The notes: generated by a model not told the origin, from the letters alone. Counted from the first letter of the stretch, positions 8,522 through 16,777 are shown. The stretch is 64,000 bases of DNA from Pseudooceanicola algae (GCF_003590145.2 NZ_CP060438.1:47010-111009), one strand, 5' to 3'. Numbers and translations: made by a program.

Positions 8522-8883
8522 AACCGACGAACCGAGGCGCGACCAGTCTCAGGACTCGGTCCCGGAACGAAGACCCTATGCAGGCCTTCGACGCACTCCC
8601 GTCGCCCGTCAGGTCATGGCTGTCCGAAGCGGCACTGCCCTGGTCGCCCGCCTCCTGCCGCAAGATTCTTCGTCAGGCGCGGGCGCGCGGTGAAAGCCTG
8701 AACGATGTTCTGGCGCGGCTTGATCGCGCCCAGACCAAGGCGCTGGCCCGCGACCGCCACGCGCCGCCTCAGGTCGCCGCAGCGCCAGACCACGACGAGA
8801 TCCCGCGACCTCAAGGTGTCGCACCCGCGTTGCGCTCGGCTCCTAAATCAAGCTCATATGGAAACGAAAGAGAATCACCATGA
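8518..8883 (+). CDS. Small protein of unknown function in the zinc operon (DUF6525-like)
   Basis: A 121-residue basic soluble protein. Residues ~20-65 (FDALPSPVRSWLSEAALPWSP, then a KILRQARARGE helix) resemble a short Rhodobacterales-restricted family I recall as DUF6525; that recollection is weak. The C-terminal third is low-complexity and rich in Pro/Arg. It is coupled on both sides by ATGA overlaps, so it belongs to the zinc operon. No motif suggests catalysis or metal binding. Confidence 0.65.
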   Translation: MKPTNRGATSLRTRSRNEDPMQAFDALPSPVRSWLSEAALPWSPASCRKILRQARARGESLNDVLARLDRAQTKALARDRHAPPQVAAAPDHDEIPRPQGVAPALRSAPKSSSYGNERESP

Positions 8884-9458
8884 AAACCATGTACTTCGCT
8901 CTTCTGGCCTTTGTCGCCGCCACGCCTCTGATGGCGCAGGAAACCCGTGAAATGGACGCGCATGTGCATGGCGTCAGCACGCTTGACCTGGCTATCGAAG
9001 GCGATGTCGTCGAGATGAACCTGGTGTCGCCCGGCATGGATATCGTCGGTTTTGAATACGCGGCAAGCTCGGATGTGGACAAGGATGCCGTCGAAGCGGC
9101 GATCCGGACGATGCTCGTGCCCGAGAACATCGTGGAACTGCCCGATGCGGCTGAATGCCGTCTGACCGAGGTGCTGGCCCATCTGCACGGCGGCGCGCAT
9201 GATGACCACGAAGACCATGCCGGGGATCATGAGCATGGTCATGACGAAGATCACGATCACGAAAACGGCGCGGGCCACAGCGAATTCCATGTCCGCTACA
9301 TCTTCGACTGCGAACATGCCGAAGATCTGACCACGATCAGCTTCCCCTTCTTCACACAGTTCGAGAACGCAGAAGAGATCGAAGCACAGTTCGTCACCGA
9401 TGCGGGCGCAGGTTCGGCCGAGATTGACCGTGACACCGCCGAACTGACCCTGAACTGA
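8880..9458 (+). CDS. ZrgA-like periplasmic zinc-binding protein (DUF2796)
   Basis: A 192-residue exported protein. The signal peptide (MKTMYFALLAFVAATPLMAQ) is cleaved near residue 20. The AHVHGVSTLDLAIEG start of the mature protein is the hallmark of DUF2796/ZrgA. A His/Asp-rich stretch at residues ~101-133 and FHVRYIFDCEHAE follow. In Vibrio, ZrgA is the zinc-binding component of the ZrgABCDE uptake system. Here it precedes an ABC ATPase, an FtsX-type permease and DUF3299 proteins, matching that set. ATGA overlaps the previous gene. Confidence 0.88.
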   Translation: MKTMYFALLAFVAATPLMAQETREMDAHVHGVSTLDLAIEGDVVEMNLVSPGMDIVGFEYAASSDVDKDAVEAAIRTMLVPENIVELPDAAECRLTEVLAHLHGGAHDDHEDHAGDHEHGHDEDHDHENGAGHSEFHVRYIFDCEHAEDLTTISFPFFTQFENAEEIEAQFVTDAGAGSAEIDRDTAELTLN

Positions 9459-9460
9459 CC

Positions 9461-10162
9461 ATGACGGATCCCGCTCTGGCCCTGACCGATGTGACCTTCG
9501 CCTGGCCAGGACAGGGCGGGTTCTTCCTGAGTTGCCCGGATTTCCGGATGGCTATGGGCGAAAACGTCCTGCTGCTCGGCGCCAGCGGATCGGGGAAATC
9601 GACGCTGTTGTCGCTGGTCTGCGGGATCGCCACGGCCAGCGGGGGAAGTGTCAGGCTGGGCAACACGGATCTGGGTTCCCTGCGCGCCGGCGCGCGCGAC
9701 GGGTTCCGGGCCGAGCAGATCGGCGTGATTTTCCAGCAATTCAACCTGTTACCCTATGCCCGCGCGCTGGATAATATCCTTTTGCCGCTGCGTTTTGCCC
9801 CGGCACGCAGAGCCCGCGCCGGCGATCCCGAGGCCGAGGCCGAGGCCGCGCGGCTGTGTTCTGCGCTTGGCCTGCCGGATGGGGTTCTGGCGACCCCCGC
9901 GGGGCGGCTCAGCGTCGGGCAACAGCAACGTGTGGCCGTCGCCCGCGCACTGATCGGGGCACCGCCGCTGATCGTCGCGGACGAACCGACCTCGGCGCTG
10001 GATGCCGCCACGCAGGACAGCTTTCTTCGGCTGCTGTTCGAACAGGCGGCGCAGGCGGGCTCCTCCCTGCTGATGGTCAGCCATGACGAACGGCTCGGGC
10101 AGCGCTTTGATCGCGTGATCCGGCTGGAAGACATCGTGACAACGGAACGGGCTGCGGCATGA
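9461..10162 (+). CDS. ABC transporter ATP-binding protein of the Zrg-type system
   Basis: A 233-residue LolD/MacB-like ATPase. Walker A GASGSGKST is at residues ~43-51, Q-loop IFQQFNLLPYARAL near 88-101, signature LSVGQQQRVAVARAL, Walker B LIVADEPTSALD and H-loop MVSHDE. It pairs with the permease that overlaps its stop by ATGA. Such FtsX-type ABC pairs usually act on periplasmic or membrane-bound clients rather than importing through a channel. The mechanism for zinc here is not established. Confidence 0.9.
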   Translation: MTDPALALTDVTFAWPGQGGFFLSCPDFRMAMGENVLLLGASGSGKSTLLSLVCGIATASGGSVRLGNTDLGSLRAGARDGFRAEQIGVIFQQFNLLPYARALDNILLPLRFAPARRARAGDPEAEAEAARLCSALGLPDGVLATPAGRLSVGQQQRVAVARALIGAPPLIVADEPTSALDAATQDSFLRLLFEQAAQAGSSLLMVSHDERLGQRFDRVIRLEDIVTTERAAA

Positions 10163-11406
10163 TCCTGCGTCTTGCTACCCAATCCCTGATGGCGCGAGCG
10201 CTGACGGTCGGGATGACAATCCTCGCCATCGCGCTGTCGGTCGCGCTCTACCTCGGGGTGGAAAAGATCCGCACCAGCGCAAGGGCCAGCTTTGCCGACA
10301 CGATTTCGGGGACCGATCTGATCGTCGGCGCGCGCTCCGGTTCGGTCCAGCTTTTGCTTTATTCCGTGTTTCGCATCGGCAATGCGACCAACAATGTCAC
10401 CTGGCAAAGCTATCTTGATATGGCCGAGCGTCCGGAAATTGACTGGATCGTGCCGATTTCCCTGGGCGACAGCCACCGGCAATTCCGCGTCATGGGCACC
10501 ACAGCGGCGTTCTTCGAGCACTACAAATATCGCGGTGGACGGTCGCTGGAGATGGTCACGGGACACGGGCTCGACGATCTGTACGACACGGTCATCGGGG
10601 CGGATGTCGCGACGAGCCTCGGCTATGCCGTGGGCGATCCGATTGTCGTTTCCCACGGCCTCGCCTCCTTCACGGCGCATGACGATCAGCCCTTCCGCGT
10701 TGCGGGCATCCTCGCCAAGACCGGCACCCCGGTGGATCGGACCGTCATCGTCAGCCTCGAGGCTATCGAGGCCATTCACGTGGACTGGCAGAGCGGAGCC
10801 AAGAGCCGGCAAACCACCCCGGTCGAGGTCATCCGGAGCATGGATCTGGAACCGACGGCGATCACGGCGGCGCTGGTCGGTGTGCAGTCGCGCCTTCAGA
10901 TCTTCGGCCTGCAACGCTGGATCAATGAATATCCCGAAGAACCCCTTCTGGCGATCCTGCCGGGCGTTGCCTTGCAGGAACTCTGGCAGATCGTCGGCGT
11001 GGCCGAAATCGCGCTGATCGCCGTTTCGGCGATGGTGGTGGTGACGGCGCTGATCGGCATGATGGCGATGATCTTTGCCAGCCTCAACGAACGGCGCCGC
11101 GAAATGGCGATCTGGCGGGCCATGGGCGCAGGTCCATCAACGATCCTCGGCTTGCTGGTGGTCGAGGCCATTTTGATGGCGGGCCTGGGCGCCGTGCTTG
11201 GGCTCGGCCTGCTGTACCTCGGCCTTGTCGTGGGCCAGCCACAGGTCGACGCCGCCTTCGGAATCTGGCTGCCGATCGAGCCGCCTTCACTGCCGGAGCT
11301 TCGGGTTCTCGCAACCGTGATCGCGGCTGCGGCGCTTGCAAGCCTGCTTCCTGCAGTTCGGGCATATCGGCTTTCGCTCAGCGATGGCATGATGGTGAGG
11401 ATATGA
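10159..11406 (+). CDS. FtsX/MacB-type ABC permease of the Zrg-type system
   Basis: A 415-residue permease with one N-terminal membrane segment (residues ~12-35), a large periplasmic domain (~40-275) and three C-terminal segments (~280-310, 330-360, 375-400), the layout of FtsX/MacB/LolCE permeases. The cytoplasmic coupling region FASLNERRREMAIWRAMGAG is typical. Start overlaps the ATPase stop (ATGA) and the stop overlaps the next gene. With ZrgA-like and DUF3299 neighbours it probably completes the zinc-related ABC complex. Confidence 0.9.
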   Translation: MILRLATQSLMARALTVGMTILAIALSVALYLGVEKIRTSARASFADTISGTDLIVGARSGSVQLLLYSVFRIGNATNNVTWQSYLDMAERPEIDWIVPISLGDSHRQFRVMGTTAAFFEHYKYRGGRSLEMVTGHGLDDLYDTVIGADVATSLGYAVGDPIVVSHGLASFTAHDDQPFRVAGILAKTGTPVDRTVIVSLEAIEAIHVDWQSGAKSRQTTPVEVIRSMDLEPTAITAALVGVQSRLQIFGLQRWINEYPEEPLLAILPGVALQELWQIVGVAEIALIAVSAMVVVTALIGMMAMIFASLNERRREMAIWRAMGAGPSTILGLLVVEAILMAGLGAVLGLGLLYLGLVVGQPQVDAAFGIWLPIEPPSLPELRVLATVIAAAALASLLPAVRAYRLSLSDGMMVRI

Positions 11407-11918
11407 TGAAACCATTCACACTGACCCGCCGTCGTTTTGGCGGTCTCGCGGCGGCCGGCCTGTTCTTGCCGGAGAGCGCCTTGGCGAAAGCTCTCCGAGA
11501 GATCACCTGGGACGACCTGATCCCGCCGGGCGTGCCCTATTCCGAGATCGTCGGAGAGGGTAACCTGGATGCCGTGAACGACACCTGGAACCCGATCTTC
11601 GACCAGAACGGTTCCAAGATGAACACCAAGCTTGATGGTCAGCGCATCAGGATGCCGGGCTACATGATACCGCTTGAAAGCGGGTCGAGCGGCATCTCGG
11701 AATTCATCCTCGTGCCTTATGTCGGGGCCTGCATTCACGTCCCGCCCCCGCCGCCGAACCAGCTTGTCTTCGTGACATCTGCGACGCCCTGGCCCCGCGA
11801 TCAGCTGTGGGAGGCGATCTGGGTCACCGGTACCATGTCGGTCAAGATGCAGTACACGAGCCTTGGCGATATCGGCTACGAAGTCGCGGCAGACAGCCTG
11901 GAACCCTACGAATGGTAG
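11403..11918 (+). CDS. DUF3299 exported protein with twin-arginine signal
   Basis: A 171-residue protein. The N-terminus TRRRFGGLAAAGLFLPESALA is a Tat-type signal, implying folded export. The mature part has the DUF3299 core (WDDLIPPGVPYSEI near 35-48, then RMPGYMIPLE and VPYVGACIHVPPPPPNQLV at ~105-123). The Cys-Ile-His in that motif could bind metal or haem. It corresponds to one of the small accessory proteins of Zrg-like zinc systems. ATGA overlaps the permease. A homologous paralogue follows directly. Confidence 0.85.
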   Translation: MMKPFTLTRRRFGGLAAAGLFLPESALAKALREITWDDLIPPGVPYSEIVGEGNLDAVNDTWNPIFDQNGSKMNTKLDGQRIRMPGYMIPLESGSSGISEFILVPYVGACIHVPPPPPNQLVFVTSATPWPRDQLWEAIWVTGTMSVKMQYTSLGDIGYEVAADSLEPYEW

Positions 11919-11920
11919 CG

Positions 11921-12424
11921 ATGGACCCGGCCCGCCGGAACCTGTGCCTCGGTCTGGCCGGCCTGTTTGCCCTGACGGCCAGCGGATTGCGCGCCGAGGA
12001 GGTCTTTGACCTTGAATGGCGCGATCTTGTCCCGCCGGATCAGCCCTATGTCCCGCCCGTGATCCAGAACATCGCGCCCCATGACGAAGGGTCGATGGCC
12101 AGCCGGCAGCCGCTGTCCGCTGGTGTCAGGACGGATTGGAACGGACGCATCGTGCGGCTGTCCGGCTTCATCATTCCGCTGGATTACAAGGGGACGGGCG
12201 TTACCGCCTTCATGCTGGTTCCTTACGTCGGCGCCTGCATCCACGTGCCGCCGCCGCCGGCAAATCAACTTGTCCTCGTCACGACCGAAAACCCCTATGA
12301 AGTGGATCGGTTGTTCGCGCCGGTCACCGTCACGGGCATGTTCGGGACCGCCGCCATCGCGACCCAACTGGCCGATGTCGGATACGCCTTGTCCGCCGAA
12401 GACATCGCGCCGTACCGGGCGTGA
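11921..12424 (+). CDS. Second DUF3299 exported protein
   Basis: A 167-residue paralogue of the preceding gene, with the same core: LEWRDLVPPDQPY near residue 30, RLSGFIIPLDYKG near 85 and VPYVGACIHVPPPPANQLV near 102-120. The N-terminal ARRNLCLGLAGLFALTASGLRA is a signal peptide, Tat-like but less typical. An alternative ATG at 11912 would add three residues. It is the last gene of the zinc operon; the next gene is convergent. Sequence divergence from its neighbour outside the core suggests two distinct roles rather than redundancy. Confidence 0.85.
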   Translation: MDPARRNLCLGLAGLFALTASGLRAEEVFDLEWRDLVPPDQPYVPPVIQNIAPHDEGSMASRQPLSAGVRTDWNGRIVRLSGFIIPLDYKGTGVTAFMLVPYVGACIHVPPPPANQLVLVTTENPYEVDRLFAPVTVTGMFGTAAIATQLADVGYALSAEDIAPYRA

Positions 12425-12454
12425 CCCGATAGGCGCTATCGTCCTCCCTCCGGG

Positions 12455-12772
12455 TTATTTTGCCCGCGCGGCGGTGCGAGACAGGCGCTTGGCATTGGCC
12501 CGCGTGGCACGCGCGTAAGGTTCCAGGCCGGCAAGCGCGGCCTCTGCCGGCCCCTTGTTGGCGGCGAGGGCACGACCGGACATCTCGGTCGCCTTGGCAA
12601 GCGCCGATACCTTTTCGAACGCCATCCGCGTGGCCTCTTCGGGGCGCATGATCCCGAGGGACATCTGCATCACCCGGATCTGGATCACGGTGGACGAGGC
12701 CATCATCACCTTGGCAGAGCTGAGGGCCAGTTGCTGCCATTGTGTCACAGTCGATAGCATGGTTCCGTACAT
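12455..12772 (-). CDS. Small phasin-like protein
   Basis: A 105-residue protein, largely helical with Ala-, Met- and Lys-rich heptad-like spacing and a basic C-terminus (RANAKRLSRTAARAK). The pattern resembles the short phasin-like or granule-associated proteins of Rhodobacterales; a specific family is not certain. GGCTTACCC precedes the ATG at 12772. A matching EcfG-type promoter lies 100 bases upstream on the same strand, so induction by general stress is inferred. The in-frame extension far upstream is out of character and overlaps the divergent SDR gene. Confidence 0.7.
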   Translation of the reverse strand: MYGTMLSTVTQWQQLALSSAKVMMASSTVIQIRVMQMSLGIMRPEEATRMAFEKVSALAKATEMSGRALAANKGPAEAALAGLEPYARATRANAKRLSRTAARAK

Positions 12773-12873
12773 GGGTAAGCCTTTCACGGCCGCGAAGGCC
12801 TGGATCGTTTCGGACAAGGGGTCAGGTGCGCTGGAACAGGGGGCCGGCATGGCCGTGGCCGGGTCACTTGGGC

Positions 12874-12898
12874 AACGCCCCGCCCCTGAACAGGTTCC
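12874..12898 (-). promoter_or_regulatory. EcfG-type general stress promoter for the phasin-like gene
   Basis: On the minus strand GGAAC (12898-12894) is followed by 16 bases and CGTT (12877-12874), a perfect fit to the alphaproteobacterial EcfG consensus GGAAC-N16/17-CGTT. Initiation near 12866 would give a leader of about 95 bases. Confidence 0.8.
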
Positions 12899-13027
12899 CG
12901 CGCGGCGCGGGTTTCCTGACTTGGTATTCCTGTTGCGGGCGCGCCCGCGGTCTCTTGATCCGCCATGCCCCCGATTTCGCACCCCTCGCAGCCAAGGCAG
13001 GAACCCGCCGGTTTTCAGGGCCGGATC

Positions 13028-13052
13028 GGAACACTGTCCATTCCTGTCCGTT
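13028..13052 (+). promoter_or_regulatory. EcfG-type general stress promoter for the SDR-P450 operon
   Basis: GGAAC (13028-13032), 16 bases, CGTT (13049-13052): a perfect consensus match 41 bases upstream of the SDR start codon. Confidence 0.85.
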
Positions 13053-13093
13053 AGGTAGGCAGACCCCCAACACGAAGGACCGGAGACCCCGAC

Positions 13094-13948
13094 ATGGCAC
13101 ATCCACGCCCCCCGTTTCCCAAGCAACCCCAGGACCTGCCCGGCAGTTCGGCGGATATGCAGCCCGCCCCCGACCACGGCGAAGACAGCTATCGCGGCTC
13201 GGGGAAGTTGGCTGGACTGACCGCGCTTGTCACCGGCGCCGACAGCGGCATCGGGCGGGCCATCGCCCTGGCCTATGCACGCGAAGGCGCCGATGTGGCG
13301 ATCTCGTATCTTTCCGAGGACGCCGAGGCTGAGCGCAGCCGCGCCCTGGTCGAAGAGGCCGGTCAGCGCGCGCTCTTGCTGCCCGGCGACATCCAGTCCG
13401 CGGAACTTTGCCGCCACAACGTGTCCAAGACCAAGGAAACCTTCGGACAGATCGACATCCTTGTGAACAATGCCGCCCACCAGATGCATTTCGACGATTT
13501 CGAGGACATCCCCGACGAGGAATGGGAGATGACCTTCCGCACCAATATCCACGCGATGTTCTATCTGGCAAAGGCCGTGGTGCCGCAGATGAAGGACGGC
13601 AGCGCAATCATCAACACCGCCTCGATCAATTCGGACATGCCCAACCCCGGTCTGCTGGCCTATGCCAGCACCAAGGGCGCGATCCAGAACTTTACCGCCG
13701 GTTTGGCGCAATCGCTGGGGCCGCGCGGCATCCGGGTGAACTGCGTTGCACCTGGGCCGGTCTGGACCCCGCTGATCCCCTCGACCCTGCCCGCGGACAG
13801 CGTGACGGAGTTCGGGGCAAATTACCCCATGGGGCGCCCGGCCCAGCCGGTGGAGCTTGCACCGGCCTATGTTATGCTGGCCGATCCGGCCTCCAGCTAT
13901 ACATCCGGGGCGACTATTGCGGTGACCGGCGGAAAGCCGATCCTGTGA
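13094..13948 (+). CDS. Short-chain dehydrogenase/reductase (YghA/GsiB-neighbour type stress SDR)
   Basis: A 284-residue SDR of the longer type with a ~40-residue N-terminal extension (PKQPQDLPG). Cofactor motif TGADSGIGRAIALAYAREGADV lies at residues ~47-68, NNAA near 128, catalytic Ser in NTASINSD, and YASTK supplies Tyr and Lys. This group includes E. coli YghA and Bacillus YdaD, often general-stress proteins that reduce aldehydes with NADPH. A perfect EcfG promoter lies just upstream. Its stop overlaps the P450 GTG (GTGA), so the two are coupled. Confidence 0.9.
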   Translation: MAHPRPPFPKQPQDLPGSSADMQPAPDHGEDSYRGSGKLAGLTALVTGADSGIGRAIALAYAREGADVAISYLSEDAEAERSRALVEEAGQRALLLPGDIQSAELCRHNVSKTKETFGQIDILVNNAAHQMHFDDFEDIPDEEWEMTFRTNIHAMFYLAKAVVPQMKDGSAIINTASINSDMPNPGLLAYASTKGAIQNFTAGLAQSLGPRGIRVNCVAPGPVWTPLIPSTLPADSVTEFGANYPMGRPAQPVELAPAYVMLADPASSYTSGATIAVTGGKPIL

Positions 13949-15183
13949 CCCCCGAGACCCTGCCGAGGGACCCCACGCTGGACGCCACCCTGGCCCTGAG
14001 GAAAGAAGGCTACCGTTTCATCCCCGACCGCTGCGCGCGTCTGGAAACGGATGCCTTCCGAACGCGGCTGATGGGGCGTGATGTGATCTGCATGACCGGC
14101 CCGCGCGGCGTTCGCCTGCTTTACGGGGCGGAGGGGATGACCCGGCAGGGGGCTTTGCCCCCCAAGGTCCTGCGCCTATTGCAGGACAAGGGCAGCGTCC
14201 AGCAAATGGAAGGCGCCGCGCATCAACATCGCAAGTCGCTGTTCGTTCGTCTGCTGGTCGAGGAAGACGCAGCAGACATGCTGGCCCGCGCTTTCGCCAC
14301 CACCTGGACACGTCAGCTGGTCGAGTCCGGCGATACCCGGGTGCTGAACAGCGCCAGTGATGCCTTGGCCAAGGTCGCCTGCGAATGGGCGGGCTTCGGT
14401 CCGGACGTCTGCGAAGACGCCCGCCTGCGCGACACGCTGTATCAGATGAGCGCCCGCGCCGGGTCGGTCGGACCCGGCGTGGTTGCCGCCCTGTTCCGGC
14501 GACGCGGGGTCGAACGCCAGTTGGCCCGCGCGCTGGACGACCTGCCGGAGGGCTGCCTGGCCCGCCGGGTGATGGCGTTCCGGGAAAACGGTCAGGCGAT
14601 TCCGACCGAGGTCGCGATTGTCGAAATCCTGAACCTGCTGCGTCCCATCGTGGCGGTCGGGCGCTACATCGCCTTTGCCGCGCGGGTGCTGGCCCTGGAA
14701 CCCGACTGGCGCCGGACCCTTGCCACGGCAGACACCGCGCAGATAGATTATTTCTGCGAAGAGGTCCGCCGCAGTTCGCCGTTCTTCCCGATGACCGGCG
14801 GGATCACCACGCAGCCCGTGTCGCACGAAGGGCTTGATCTGCCCGAGGGCCAATGGGTGCTCGCCGATCTCTGGGGTACGTTGCAATCGGAGCAGGCGTT
14901 TTCCACACCCGATGTCTTCCGCCCTGACCGCGCGCTCAGCTGGCGCACCGCCAGCCCGAGCTTCGTGCCGCAGGGCGGGGGAGATGTGGCGACAACCCAT
15001 CGCTGCCCCGGAGAGCGCGTGACCGTCGCGCTGATGATCGCGGCGATGCAGGTGCTGTGCAGCGCGCTTCGCTGGGATCTGCCGCCTCAGGATCTGGGGA
15101 TTTCTCTGAATGACATGCCGACCGCCCCGGCCAGCGGCGTGCTGCTGACGAACATCCGCGCCGCGGCCTCCTCTGGCCCCTGA
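13945..15183 (+). CDS. CYP152-family cytochrome P450 (fatty acid peroxygenase)
   Basis: A 412-residue P450. The I-helix contains LLRPIVAVGRY with Arg233-Pro234, the pair that replaces the usual acid-alcohol pair in CYP152 peroxygenases and binds the fatty acid carboxylate. Glu-Arg of the K-helix is in EEVRRSSPFFP (~272-282), and the haem thiolate is Cys354 in HRCPGE. CYP152 enzymes hydroxylate or decarboxylate fatty acids using H2O2 without a redox partner, and none is encoded nearby. GTG at 13945 overlaps the SDR stop. Stress control via the shared promoter is inferred. Confidence 0.9.
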   Translation: MTPETLPRDPTLDATLALRKEGYRFIPDRCARLETDAFRTRLMGRDVICMTGPRGVRLLYGAEGMTRQGALPPKVLRLLQDKGSVQQMEGAAHQHRKSLFVRLLVEEDAADMLARAFATTWTRQLVESGDTRVLNSASDALAKVACEWAGFGPDVCEDARLRDTLYQMSARAGSVGPGVVAALFRRRGVERQLARALDDLPEGCLARRVMAFRENGQAIPTEVAIVEILNLLRPIVAVGRYIAFAARVLALEPDWRRTLATADTAQIDYFCEEVRRSSPFFPMTGGITTQPVSHEGLDLPEGQWVLADLWGTLQSEQAFSTPDVFRPDRALSWRTASPSFVPQGGGDVATTHRCPGERVTVALMIAAMQVLCSALRWDLPPQDLGISLNDMPTAPASGVLLTNIRAAASSGP

Positions 15184-15221
15184 CGTTGACGCCTCGGAAA
15201 TGCACGAAAACGCGAGGTTCC

Positions 15222-15246
15222 GGAACAGCCCTGCGCCCCATGGGTT
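15222..15246 (+). promoter_or_regulatory. EcfG-type promoter for the aldehyde dehydrogenase gene
   Basis: GGAAC (15222-15226), 16 bases, GGTT (15243-15246), about 44 bases before the ATG at 15290. It fits the relaxed EcfG consensus with one change in the -10. Confidence 0.7.
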
Positions 15247-15289
15247 GAGGCAGCAACAGCAAAGACACATGACTGCGAAAGGATGCACA

Positions 15290-16672
15290 ATGACCGAGCG
15301 CACCATCAAGACAGTGAACCCCTTCACCGAAACCGACCTTGCCAGCTACGATCTGATGAGCGACGAACAGATGTTTGACGCGGTAAAATCCTGCCACGCC
15401 GCCTTCGAGGACTGGCGCCTGAAACCCGTCGAGGACCGCGCCGCGATCATCGCGCGCATCGGCGAGGAACTGACCGCCCGCAAGGAGGAGTTCGCCCAGT
15501 TGATGACCGCCGAAGTCGGCAAGCTGATCGGCGACAGCCGGGACGAGATTGACCTTTGCGCCGGCATTTGCGCCTGGACCGCCAAGCAGGGCCCCGAGGT
15601 TCTGGCCGACGAACACCGCTCGCTTCAGGATGGCCGCCAGGGCATCATCACCTATTCCCCGATCGGCGTGATTTACGGCATCCAGCCCTGGAACTTCCCC
15701 GCCTATCAGGCCGTGCGTTATACCATCGCCAACCTGATGGCGGGCAATGGCGTGCTGCTCAAACATGCGGCCAATTGCACCGGCAGCGGCCTGATGCTGC
15801 GCGAGGTCTACGAGGCGGCAGGTCTGCCCAAGAACCTGTTCACCGTGCTGACCATTGATCATGATCAATCCGACAAGCTGATCGCAAATGATCTGGTGCG
15901 CGGTGTGACCATGACCGGCAGTGCCAAGGGTGGGTCCGTGATCGGCAAGCAGGCCGGCGAGCACCTCAAGAAGGCTGTTCTGGAGCTGGGGTCCAACGAC
16001 GCCTATCTGGTGCTGGAAGATGCGGATCTGGATGTTGCGATCAAGACCTGCGTGGCCGGCCGGATCTACAACAACGGCGAAACCTGCGTGAACGCCAAGC
16101 GGTTCGTGGTGACGGACGCGGTCTATGACGACTTCGTCAAGGGCTACATCGATGCCATGTCGCAGGTGACGACCGGCGATCCGACCAGCGACGGCACAGG
16201 CCTTGGCCCCATGGCGCGTGATGACTTGCGCCAGACCCTGCACCAACAGGTGCTCGACAGCGTCGACAAGGGCGCCAGCATCGCCTGCGGGGGCAATCTG
16301 CCCGACGGCAAGGGCTACTTCTATCCCGCGACCGTGCTGACCGATGTCGCGCCGGGACAGCCCGCTTACGATGAGGAACTCTTTGGTCCCGTCGCCTCGG
16401 TGATCCGGGCGCGCGATGACGAAGACGCCATGCGCATCGCCAATGACAGTCGCTTTGGGCTGGGCGGCGGTATCTTTTCCAAGGACGAAGGACGCGCCGT
16501 GGACCTTGCCCGCAAGTATTTCGATACCGGGATGGTGTTCATCAACCACTTCAACCTCGCCACGCCCGAAATGCCCTTTGGCGGCGTCAAGGATTCCGGT
16601 TTTGGCCGTGAACACGGCGGTTTTGGCATGTTGGAATTCGTCAATGCCAAGGCCATCGCGGTCGCTGCCTGA
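15290..16672 (+). CDS. NAD(P)-dependent succinate-semialdehyde dehydrogenase family protein
   Basis: A 460-residue aldehyde dehydrogenase. Catalytic Cys266 is in NNGETCVNAKR, the general base Glu232 in LELGSND, and PWNFP lies near 133-137. Length and motifs fit the short SSADH/AldB-like group of about 455-460 residues. AAAGGA precedes the ATG at 15290; an earlier in-frame ATG at 15200 would overlap the stress promoter and lacks a ribosome site. Following the SDR and P450, it could oxidise aldehydes from lipid peroxidation or fatty acid oxidation; the true substrate is unknown. Confidence 0.88.
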   Translation: MTERTIKTVNPFTETDLASYDLMSDEQMFDAVKSCHAAFEDWRLKPVEDRAAIIARIGEELTARKEEFAQLMTAEVGKLIGDSRDEIDLCAGICAWTAKQGPEVLADEHRSLQDGRQGIITYSPIGVIYGIQPWNFPAYQAVRYTIANLMAGNGVLLKHAANCTGSGLMLREVYEAAGLPKNLFTVLTIDHDQSDKLIANDLVRGVTMTGSAKGGSVIGKQAGEHLKKAVLELGSNDAYLVLEDADLDVAIKTCVAGRIYNNGETCVNAKRFVVTDAVYDDFVKGYIDAMSQVTTGDPTSDGTGLGPMARDDLRQTLHQQVLDSVDKGASIACGGNLPDGKGYFYPATVLTDVAPGQPAYDEELFGPVASVIRARDDEDAMRIANDSRFGLGGGIFSKDEGRAVDLARKYFDTGMVFINHFNLATPEMPFGGVKDSGFGREHGGFGMLEFVNAKAIAVAA

Positions 16673-16701
16673 GGGTTTCGCGATCTGATGGACCAGACGA
16701 A

Positions 16702-16737
16702 AATTGCCCGGCTGCGACCTCTTGTAGCCGGGCAATT
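16702..16737 (+). terminator. Inverted repeat after the aldehyde dehydrogenase gene
   Basis: AATTGCCCGGCT and AGCCGGGCAATT form a perfect 12-bp stem with a 12-base loop. No T-run follows directly, so it is either a transcript-end stabiliser or the first half of a double terminator. Confidence 0.55.
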
Positions 16738-16742
16738 GTTCA

Positions 16743-16777
16743 GGACACGCCCTGCAAAGGCAGGGCGTGTCCTTTTT
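16743..16777 (+). terminator. Intrinsic terminator
   Basis: GGACACGCCCTGC and GCAGGGCGTGTCC form a perfect 13-bp stem with an AAAG loop, followed by TTTTT. It ends the aldehyde dehydrogenase transcript. Confidence 0.88.

Larger units (their letters stand above)
12773..13093. other. Divergent intergenic region with two stress promoters
   Basis: This 321-bp gap between the phasin-like gene and the SDR gene holds two outward-facing GGAAC-N16-CGTT promoters, listed separately. I see no gene, RNA structure or repeat in the rest. Confidence 0.7.
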
